This document shows, in pieces, positions 52,927-60,222 of a stretch of DNA of 64,000 nt. The stretch is from Oscillospiraceae bacterium (GTDB taxonomy: Bacteria; Bacillota; Clostridia; Oscillospirales; Oscillospiraceae). Each line of letters opens with the position of its first letter. The first letter of the stretch is position 1. The stretch is from assembly GCA_015068245.1 (NCBI GenBank), contig SVKU01000002.1:1-64000 (forward strand), given 5' to 3'. A program made the position numbers and the translations under genes. The notes under the pieces were generated by a model. The model was given only the letters and a program-made list of their open reading frames with translations, ran no database searches and was not told the DNA's origin.

Positions 52927-53460
52927 TCAGCTTAATCTTTTAACAATGTTAGCCAGTGGTTCCACAACTGTGTGCAGTTCCTCAATGGCTTCGTTGAGTC
53001 CTTCAATATCAAGTTCGTCTATGGCCTGCATGGCCTTTTCAAGGCTCTCCTGAGCAGTGATTGCAGTTTCGTCAATGTTTTCCGCCAGACTTTGCCACTG
53101 GATTTCTGTCAGTCTGCCGGACACTTCACTGAGGTCATCTGCTATTTCCTGCCACTGTACCTCATTCAATGTATCAGACAACTCGGAAATGTTTTCCGAT
53201 ACCGTAAGGATATCTATTTCACCCAATTCGTCCACACTGTTGTCAAGGGTGGTAAGGATCTCTTCCAGCTGGTATGCAAGTTGATCGTACTTATCGAAAG
53301 CACCGTCCAGTTTTGATTTTAAATACAACCCTGCAGCAACTGCCGCCACCACCAACACAAGGCAAAACACCGCAATTATCCTCGTCCACATCAGCTGTTT
53401 GCGCTGAGTTTCACACTGCTGCTGCAAAATCAAATATGTTTTCTGATCCATTTTATCCAC
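52927..53460 (-). CDS. membrane-anchored coiled-coil protein
   Basis: A 177-residue protein: basic N-terminus, one membrane helix at about 27-48 (IIAVFCLVLVVAAVAAGLYL), then a long heptad region up to the end with repeats such as LSDTLNEVQWQEIADDLSEV and LTEIQWQSLAENI. The near-repeat NEVQWQ / TEIQWQ suggests internal duplication. No enzymatic motif; I do not recognise a family. It lies 2 bp after the PopT gene and 19 bp before the SLH gene, pointing to an envelope role. Confidence 0.82.
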   Translation of the reverse strand: MDKMDQKTYLILQQQCETQRKQLMWTRIIAVFCLVLVVAAVAAGLYLKSKLDGAFDKYDQLAYQLEEILTTLDNSVDELGEIDILTVSENISELSDTLNEVQWQEIADDLSEVSGRLTEIQWQSLAENIDETAITAQESLEKAMQAIDELDIEGLNEAIEELHTVVEPLANIVKRLS

Positions 53461-53462
53461 CT

Positions 53463-54293
53463 TTACCGGTTGTCGCCTGTTATCTCGAACTTATCCATCA
53501 GATACGCACACGCAATCCCTGCCGCACAGCAAAGCACGCATATTACAAACTGCAAAACCCCACCGTATTGAATCGGGATTATCGCCAGAGTAGATGCCAG
53601 AACTATGCCCACCACAGCATGGCTTGCACCGGAGTAGTTAGTCAAAAACAGATGGTTTATAAGCCTGCCCAAAACCAGTGCAGTCATAACCATTCCCAGT
53701 CCCCATGGAATAAGCACAGCCATATCAAAAGCCGATATCCCCGCCGTAAGCGGCTGATACAGTCCCAAAGACAGCAGAATGGACGAGGACGTCATTCCCG
53801 GAACTACGATGCTCAATCCCCACAGCACGCCGGAAAATACATACCAGAACGTGCCGGGTGTTATCTGACCTTTTATGCCGCCGAAACGAACCGTCAAAAG
53901 CATAGCAAACAGCAGGATAAACGCTCCGGCCATCACAACCACATCCCCTTTGGTTCTTCCGTTCTTTCCCGCCTGACGATACAGTCCCGGTACGGTTCCG
54001 CCTATAAGACCGACAAACAGACATGTGGCATAAAGCTCGCACCTGCTGAAAACCACATCCAGCACCTTTGCAAACAGGAAAAATCCCACTGCCCAGCCCA
54101 CAATAACGGGAATGAACAGCTTCATATTCTTTTTAAGTGCCTTAATTGGGTGGGCAAACAGTTCCATCATGGGGCGATATATGCCAAACAGCACACAAAG
54201 CACACCGCCGCTGACGCCGGGAAGAATAGCGCCGCCGCCAATAATAATGCCCTTTAAAATGTCAGTTAAAATCAAACCGTTTTTTCGTTTCAA
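53463..54293 (-). CDS. DUF368 polyprenyl-phosphate translocase (PopT type)
   Basis: A 276-residue membrane protein of about nine helices with the DUF368 hallmarks GAILPGVSGGVLCVLFGIY near 22-40 and SIVVPGMTSSSILLSLGLY near 162-180, an inverted repeat of re-entrant PGxS/PGxT motifs. DUF368 proteins such as PopT recycle undecaprenyl phosphate across the membrane, feeding peptidoglycan and polysaccharide synthesis. It heads an envelope operon with the coiled-coil and SLH genes. Confidence 0.9.
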   Translation of the reverse strand: MKRKNGLILTDILKGIIIGGGAILPGVSGGVLCVLFGIYRPMMELFAHPIKALKKNMKLFIPVIVGWAVGFFLFAKVLDVVFSRCELYATCLFVGLIGGTVPGLYRQAGKNGRTKGDVVVMAGAFILLFAMLLTVRFGGIKGQITPGTFWYVFSGVLWGLSIVVPGMTSSSILLSLGLYQPLTAGISAFDMAVLIPWGLGMVMTALVLGRLINHLFLTNYSGASHAVVGIVLASTLAIIPIQYGGVLQFVICVLCCAAGIACAYLMDKFEITGDNR

Positions 54294-54341
54294 TTTTCGT
54301 TCCGAGGCTCCCTGAATTCTTTTTCTTTAATCTTAACTTAT

Positions 54342-54370
54342 ATTGTATCACATACTTGCTCAAGAACAAA
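54342..54370 (-). promoter_or_regulatory. promoter of the PopT operon
   Basis: Minus strand TTTGTT, 17-bp spacer, TACAAT with TGA extension. Confidence 0.45.
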
Positions 54371-54426
54371 GTCTCATTTTGTTTTCTTATCCATGGAAAA
54401 TACAGGTGTACTCTTTGACAACAATA

Positions 54427-54435
54427 TGATATAAT
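54427..54435 (+). promoter_or_regulatory. extended -10 promoter of the GGMPGGP gene
   Basis: TGA-TATAAT; a TTGACA at 54415-54420 is only 9 bp away, too close to be its -35. Confidence 0.5.
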
Positions 54436-54469
54436 ACTTTCATCTGATTATTGAAAAGGAGATACTATT

Positions 54470-56815
54470 ATGGATAACAACTTCGGTGGAATGCCTCCCA
54501 TGGGCGGAATGCCCGGCGGTCCCGGTATGCCCGGTATGGGCGGACCCGGTGGAATGCCCGGCGGTCCCGGCGGAATGCCCGGCGGACCCGGCGGAATGCC
54601 CGGTGGTCCCGGCGGTCATGGTGGTCCCGGCGGTCCCGGAGGCCCTCCCGGCTTTGGTCCCTCTGCCCCCACCAACGCTTACGAACTTGAAGATTTCGAC
54701 GCTGTTGTCAACAAAGAAGAAGCTGCTCTGCTTTACAAGCTTGGTATCTTCGAAGCCGTTCAGGACGGCGACAAATTCTACTTCAAGCCCACAAAAGAAC
54801 TGACCGCTTCCGAATGCGGCGACCTGTTTGCCAAGGCCGAAGTTCTCGGCAAATACAAAAAGGCCGGCACCGGCCACCCCAACGACGCTCCCGCCATCGC
54901 TTCCGAATCCCTCGGCTTCCTCGGCGGTCACTTCAAGCTGCCCGCAGAAGGTCTGCTGGAAGGCTGCGGCGACGAAAATGCCTGCCTCACCCGTGATTCC
55001 GCTGCCAAGCTGATGATGAACGTTCTCTCTCTGGGCGATGTTGGTCAGGATTTCCCCCGTCTGAAAGTCATCACCGAATCTGCCGATCTGGCCGAATTCG
55101 TTATTGCCGAAGGTGAAGTCGTAACTGCTCCCGCAGGCAAAGACGTCACCATGCTGGTGGATAACATTCCCACCAACCTCAAGCCCGGCACCTACAAAAA
55201 CGTCAAGCTCGTTCTTACCGACGAACATCTTAAAACCACCGGCGGTCCCGGCGGTGCCCACACTCACCACTATCGCACCGCCGTTTTCGTAAAGGACGGC
55301 GAAGTGGTTGCTGAAAAGTCCGTTTCCGACGCCGTTCTCTCCGGCAGCGTAGACGGCAAGTCCGCAAAGGACGTTGTTATCAAGGCCAACAACCATAACT
55401 TCAACGGTTTCATGGTAATGGGCGGCGAATACGCCATTGAAAACGCTCAGCTGGATCTGGTGGGCAACGGCGGCAACGACTTCCAGGGATACGGTGCAGG
55501 CATCATGACCCACGGCGATTCCAAGGTCAAAATCGACAACTGTAAGATCAATGTCCACGGTGCTATCCGTTCCGCTATCTGGTGCGGCGGTCAGTCCATT
55601 GTTGACATCAAAGATACCGTTGTTATCGCAAAGGACGCCGACAATCTGGAAGAAGACTTCCGTGGCTACACCGTTCCCATGATGAAGCAGGTTCCCTTTG
55701 CTCTGGGTCTTATCGGCAACTGCCGTGCCACCAATGTCCTGGATCAGGCTCAGGTAACCTACACCGACAGTATCGTCATTGGCGACAACTGGGGCGCCCT
55801 GTCCACCGACAGCGGTCAGGAACCCACCTCACTGTACTGCAAGAACGTCTTTGCCGGCATCGGTGACCTTGAAGTTGCTCAGGAAGGCAAAGAATACACC
55901 GCCACCAAGGAAGTTGCCGGCGTTAAGTACGGCTTCACCATGGCAGGCAGCGGCTACATAAGCTACGGCGACGGCGGCGTTGTGGACACTTTCGACGACT
56001 GCCAGTTCTACGCTCCCGACTACCTGTTCATCAGCCCCGGCACCAAGCCCATGACCTTCAACAATGTCACCGCCGTTTCCGAACGTCACGGCTTCATGTG
56101 GCATCAGACCAGAGGCGGTCAGCTGAACGTCAACGGCGGCAGCTACAAGATCAAGGACTGCGCTTTCCAGATCAAGTCCGGTGCTTACCTCAACATCGAC
56201 GTTGACGGTGCCGAAATCGAGCTGGGCGAAAACGGCGTGCTCATTCAGCAGCTGGAATCCGACGATGCAGGCGGCATCATCACCAGAAAGTATGTTGTTC
56301 CCATGCAGGAAGACAACTGGGATGCCGTTGCTCCCGCAGCTTCTGCTCTGCCCGATTCCGTTGCCACCTTCAAAAACGTCAAGCTCAAGGGCGACGTTTA
56401 CAACTCCGTATACGGCAACGTCCATGGCCTGTCCGTGGTCCTCGTTGGCTCCGAACTTACCGGCGTTGTATCCTCCTCCGTTGCCAACCACCTGAAGGCT
56501 GACGGCACTGTGGCTCCCGGCGGATACGAATTCAAGCAGGACAACAACGACGAAAGCACCTGTCTGGCAGACTACGTTGTATACGACCCCATGGCATACA
56601 AGTACGGCGGTCGTGTAAAGAACACTGTCCGCAAGGCTGTCAACAATGCTGTCAAGCTGACTCTGAAGGCAGGTTCCGTATGGAACGTCACCGGTGAAAG
56701 CTATCTGACCGAGCTGAACATCGAAGAAGGCTGCACCGTAAACGGCACCATCACCGTAAACGGCGAAGCAGTTTCCGCTCCCGGCGCATACACCGGCGAT
56801 ATCGTTGTAAAATAA
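54470..56815 (+). CDS. beta-helix-like protein with GGMPGGP-repeat head, paralogue 2
   Basis: A 781-residue protein in three parts. Residues 1-70 are almost only Gly, Met and Pro, in GGMPGGP repeats. Residues about 70-200 hold two SLH-like but degenerate units (ALLYKLGIFEAVQDGDKFYF, LTASECGDLFAKA; later LTRDSAAKLMMNVL). From about 205 to the end lies a beta-helix homologous to the protein at 29419. There is no signal peptide, so cytoplasmic location or unusual export must be considered. The codon choice (mostly C-ending Asn, Asp, Phe and Tyr) and the good ribosome site AAGGAG suggest high expression. Function unknown. Confidence 0.8.
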   Translation: MDNNFGGMPPMGGMPGGPGMPGMGGPGGMPGGPGGMPGGPGGMPGGPGGHGGPGGPGGPPGFGPSAPTNAYELEDFDAVVNKEEAALLYKLGIFEAVQDGDKFYFKPTKELTASECGDLFAKAEVLGKYKKAGTGHPNDAPAIASESLGFLGGHFKLPAEGLLEGCGDENACLTRDSAAKLMMNVLSLGDVGQDFPRLKVITESADLAEFVIAEGEVVTAPAGKDVTMLVDNIPTNLKPGTYKNVKLVLTDEHLKTTGGPGGAHTHHYRTAVFVKDGEVVAEKSVSDAVLSGSVDGKSAKDVVIKANNHNFNGFMVMGGEYAIENAQLDLVGNGGNDFQGYGAGIMTHGDSKVKIDNCKINVHGAIRSAIWCGGQSIVDIKDTVVIAKDADNLEEDFRGYTVPMMKQVPFALGLIGNCRATNVLDQAQVTYTDSIVIGDNWGALSTDSGQEPTSLYCKNVFAGIGDLEVAQEGKEYTATKEVAGVKYGFTMAGSGYISYGDGGVVDTFDDCQFYAPDYLFISPGTKPMTFNNVTAVSERHGFMWHQTRGGQLNVNGGSYKIKDCAFQIKSGAYLNIDVDGAEIELGENGVLIQQLESDDAGGIITRKYVVPMQEDNWDAVAPAASALPDSVATFKNVKLKGDVYNSVYGNVHGLSVVLVGSELTGVVSSSVANHLKADGTVAPGGYEFKQDNNDESTCLADYVVYDPMAYKYGGRVKNTVRKAVNNAVKLTLKAGSVWNVTGESYLTELNIEEGCTVNGTITVNGEAVSAPGAYTGDIVVK
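54485..54662 (+). repeat. in-frame GGMPGGP-coding repeat
   Basis: DNA repeats of GGCGGAATGCCCGGCGGTCC type encode the Gly/Met/Pro head. Recombination between units could change its length. Confidence 0.8.
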
Positions 56816-56827
56816 AAAACATTAAGC

Positions 56828-57106
56828 TGTCATCAAGCGAGGTTTTGCGACTCCGGAGCCTTGGCCCCCTCTGAAAGAGGGTGCGTTTGCGAAGCAAACG
56901 CACGAAGTTTGCCTATGGCAAACTTTTGGCTGGCAGCGAAGCTGACTGGGGGAGAGAACTGCGAAAAACATCAGCAATACTAGTTGTATTTTGTTTTTCT
57001 TTTCTCTCCCTCAGTCGCCAAGGCCAGCAAAGCTGACCTTACGCGGCAGCTCCCTCATCAGAGGGAGCTTTTTGACAAACTGCAGCAACATTGTTCGAAA
57101 TGACAG
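56828..57106. repeat. composite repeat: family A ends around a CTCCCTCAG-type palindrome
   Basis: CTGTCAT at 56828 and ATGACAG at 57100-57106 enclose about 260 bp with its own inverted sequences: CCCCCTCTGAAAGAGGG, GTGCGTTTGCGAAGCAAACGCAC, CTCCCTCAGTCGCC and AGCTCCCTCATCAGAGGGAG followed by CTTTTT, which may be a terminator. It fills the 314-bp gap with no coding frame. Confidence 0.65.
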
Positions 57107-57129
57107 CTTTTATTAATTGGAGTTATAAT

Positions 57130-58815
57130 ATGAAAGTTTCTCAGATTCCTTATCAGCGCATCACCCTTGAAGCCATGACCGAAAGCCTGACCGAGATAAT
57201 CCGGCAGGTAAAAAACGCCGAAGATATCTCTCAGGTTCTGGCAGCCCGCGAAAAATACAACGAGCTGTTCACCGAGTTTTACACCGCAGCTTCCCTTGCC
57301 CATATGCGCTACACCATCAACACCGTTGATGAGTTCTACATTGCCGAGATGGAGCACTATGATGAGATCACTCCCTCCATCGAAAGCCTGAATCTGAACT
57401 ACATCAACGCCATGCTGGAAAGCCCGTTCCGTGCTGAGCTGGAAAAAGAGCTGTCTCCCGTTATTTTCAAAAGCTACGAAGTTCAGGCAAAGGCCATTTC
57501 TCCCGAAATAGTGGAGGACATGGTGGAAGAAAACAAACTGACCATGGAATACTCAAAACTGATGGCATCCATGGAGTTTGAGTTCCGTGGCGAAAAAATG
57601 CCCCGTGCTATGCTGATGAAATACGCCAAGGACGATGACCGGGCAGTTCGCAGAGAATGTTATGAGGTTCTCGGCCGAGGTCTTGCACAACACGCCGAAC
57701 AGCTGGACGATATTTATGACCGTCTTGTCCATGTTCGTGACCGCATGGCAAAGAAAATGGGTTACAAAAACTTTGTGGAGCTGGGATATTACCGAATGGG
57801 TCGCCTGTGCTATGACGAGGCCATGGTAAAACAGTTCCGTCAGAATGTTTTGACCGATATCACTCCCGTTGTCTCCCGTCTCAAAACCGAAAACGGCAAA
57901 AGCCTTGGCATAGACAGTCTGATGCTCTACGATGACGGCGTTATCTGCAAGGGTGGTGACCCCAAGCCCGGCACAAAGGACGAAATTTTTGCCGCAGGTA
58001 AAGAGATGTATCACGAAATGAGCCCCGAAACCGACGCTTTCTTCACCATGATGCTGGAAAACGAAGCCTTTGACGTGGAATCCCGCATGAACAAATGGGG
58101 CGGCGGCTACTGCACCTCTTTCCCCAAATATCAGCAGCCCTTTATCCTCGCCAACTTCAACGGAACTGCCGGCGATGTTGACGTAGTCACCCACGAAGCA
58201 GGTCACGCTTTTGCCGACTATATGAACTGTGGCAACCGTTTCTATACCGAGCTGAACGTAGGCCCCATGGAAACGGCAGAAGTCCACTCCATGTCCATGG
58301 AATGCTTTGCCTGGAAGTATATGGACAAGTTCTTTGGCAGCGACGCAGCAAAATACAGATATATGCACGCCATGGATAATCTGTCTTTCATTCCCTACGG
58401 TGTTATAGTTGACGAGTTCCAGCACATCGTATATGAAAATCCGGATATGACTCCCGCACAGCGCAAGGAAGCATATCTGGAACTGGAAAAGAAATACCGT
58501 CCCTATTTGTCTGTTGACGGCATTCCCTATCTGGAGGAAGGCACCCGTTGGCAGTATCAGATGCACATTTACGAGACTCCTTTCTATTACATCGATTACT
58601 GCCTGGCTCAGGTCACTGCCCTGCAGTTCCTGCTGCTGTCTCAGAAAGACTATGACGACGCCTTTGCCCGCTATTTCCGTTTTCTGTCCACCGGCGGCGA
58701 AAAGGTATTTACCGATCTGCTGAAAGATGCAGGGCTGAACTCCCCCTTTGAAGAAGGCGCACTGAGCGGTGTTGCGAAGGATATGGAAGCACTTATTGAA
58801 AAGATAAGGGTTTAA
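57130..58815 (+). CDS. M3-family oligoendopeptidase (PepF-like)
   Basis: A 561-residue zinc metallopeptidase of the M3 family that cuts short peptides in the cytoplasm. The zinc site is H355-E-A-G-H359 in VTHEAGHAFADYM, with the third ligand Glu in the following ETAEVHSMSMECF helix. Typical helical cage residues precede it. ATG 57130 follows GGAG; the open frame further upstream runs into the repeat. Probably monocistronic. Confidence 0.92.
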   Translation: MKVSQIPYQRITLEAMTESLTEIIRQVKNAEDISQVLAAREKYNELFTEFYTAASLAHMRYTINTVDEFYIAEMEHYDEITPSIESLNLNYINAMLESPFRAELEKELSPVIFKSYEVQAKAISPEIVEDMVEENKLTMEYSKLMASMEFEFRGEKMPRAMLMKYAKDDDRAVRRECYEVLGRGLAQHAEQLDDIYDRLVHVRDRMAKKMGYKNFVELGYYRMGRLCYDEAMVKQFRQNVLTDITPVVSRLKTENGKSLGIDSLMLYDDGVICKGGDPKPGTKDEIFAAGKEMYHEMSPETDAFFTMMLENEAFDVESRMNKWGGGYCTSFPKYQQPFILANFNGTAGDVDVVTHEAGHAFADYMNCGNRFYTELNVGPMETAEVHSMSMECFAWKYMDKFFGSDAAKYRYMHAMDNLSFIPYGVIVDEFQHIVYENPDMTPAQRKEAYLELEKKYRPYLSVDGIPYLEEGTRWQYQMHIYETPFYYIDYCLAQVTALQFLLLSQKDYDDAFARYFRFLSTGGEKVFTDLLKDAGLNSPFEEGALSGVAKDMEALIEKIRV

Positions 58816-58860
58816 CCTGCAACGTACACCGTGACTGATTATCACACATGGCATCGCCAT

Positions 58861-58924
58861 TGTCATTCTGAGGAGCAACGCAACGAAGAATCTCTAAGAT
58901 CCTTCGTTGCGCTCAGGATGACAG
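58861..58924. repeat. repeat family A, short copy
   Basis: TGTCATTCTGAGGAGCAACG at the left; CGTTGCGCTCAGGATGACA at the right. This is the shortest member, with an ACGAAG/CTTCGT inner stem. Confidence 0.68.
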
Positions 58925-58956
58925 CGAAACGTGAGCCGCTATAAAAAACGAAGCTG

Positions 58957-60210
58957 ATGAAAAATGTATTCATTATAACACTTGCTCTGCTCCTCGCTTT
59001 GGCAGGCTGCAATAACGATTCGGGAACGTCCCCGGTTGAAACCGTCTCCCCCGTGCCAACCGTATCCTCTTCAGTTCCCGTCGAAACCACCCCGGAACCT
59101 GTGGTTCAGGAATCTGCTGTCCTGCCCGGAGTTACTGTGATACCACCCTCTGCCGTTCCCGAATCGGCACCCGAGCCACCGGAAGAACCGCAGATGCCCG
59201 AAAAGCAGGTCATTACCTTCCTGGCTGTCGGCGACAATATTCTCCACAATACGGTTCTTGACTCCGGCAGAAAGAGCGACGGCAGCTACGATTACCGTGA
59301 GTTTTACGAAGATATTTCCCGCGTTATATCCGCAGCAGATCTGGCCGCTGTCAATCAGGAATGCCCGCTTGTTTATGACCCATCACTGTACAGCACCTAT
59401 CCGGAGTTTGGCTGTCCCACAGCCATCGCAAATGCATTGGTTGATGCCGGTTTTGACATCGTGACCATGGCAACAAACCATGTCTGCGACAAGGGTGACA
59501 CCGGAATTCTCAACAGCGTTGACTATTTCCGCACCAACCACCCGGACACCACGCTTCTGGGCATAAGAGACGTTGAGTCTTCACCCATAACCTATGTTGA
59601 AAAAAGCGGTATAAAAATCGCCATGCTGAATTACACCTACGGCTATAACGGCTACGGTCCCGGCAAAAGCTGGATGGCAGACGTTCTTGGTGATGAAGCA
59701 GCAATTGCCGGCTGTATGGCCGAGGCTGAAAGCAACGCAGACTGCACCATTGTATTTCTCCACGCAGGCACCGAATACAGCCACACGCCTGACGATTATC
59801 AACGGCGGTGGTTCGGCTTTTTCGCCGATAACGGTGCCGACGCCATTATCGGTACCCACCCTCACGTTTTGCAGCCCATGGAAACAATAACCGCCGCCGA
59901 CGGACAAACAGTACCTGTATGGTGGTCATTGGGCAACTTCCTTTCTCACCAGATGGATGCGGCACGATGGTTGGGTGGTATGGCAAGCTTTGATATAGTT
60001 TTGCAAAACGGACAGGTCACTATCGAAAGCCCTCAGCTTATACCCACATTTACATACATATATTACGAGGGTGCCCGATGCTGTTTCCGTTCCATACTGT
60101 TGGAAGACATGACCGACGAAATGGCTGATAACAGCTATTATAAATCCTATTACGGCAATGTTGATGCCTTGTGGGACATGTATAACGGAATTATTGAAAA
60201 CAAAAATTGA
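58957..60210 (+). CDS. CapA-family lipoprotein
   Basis: A 417-residue lipoprotein (signal ending LLALAGCNND) with a Pro/Val/Glu-rich spacer to about 85, then a CapA/PgsA-type metallophosphatase-like domain: AVGDNILHNTV, AAVNQECPL, ATNHVCDKG, FLHAGTEYSHTP and GTHPHVLQPMET. The family takes part in poly-gamma-glutamate capsule formation but is also common without PgsBC, as here. Its ribosome site is poor (GAAG). Four bases separate its stop from the next gene's GTG. Confidence 0.88.
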   Translation: MKNVFIITLALLLALAGCNNDSGTSPVETVSPVPTVSSSVPVETTPEPVVQESAVLPGVTVIPPSAVPESAPEPPEEPQMPEKQVITFLAVGDNILHNTVLDSGRKSDGSYDYREFYEDISRVISAADLAAVNQECPLVYDPSLYSTYPEFGCPTAIANALVDAGFDIVTMATNHVCDKGDTGILNSVDYFRTNHPDTTLLGIRDVESSPITYVEKSGIKIAMLNYTYGYNGYGPGKSWMADVLGDEAAIAGCMAEAESNADCTIVFLHAGTEYSHTPDDYQRRWFGFFADNGADAIIGTHPHVLQPMETITAADGQTVPVWWSLGNFLSHQMDAARWLGGMASFDIVLQNGQVTIESPQLIPTFTYIYYEGARCCFRSILLEDMTDEMADNSYYKSYYGNVDALWDMYNGIIENKN

Positions 60211-60222
60211 AAGGTGAGTATT

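Noticed and set aside
54415-54435. TTGACA plus TATAAT as a full promoter
   Set aside because: The two boxes are only 9 bp apart; only the extended -10 is kept.
58957-60210. Poly-gamma-glutamate capsule operon
   Set aside because: Only a CapA-like gene is present; there are no pgsB or pgsC homologues in the window.
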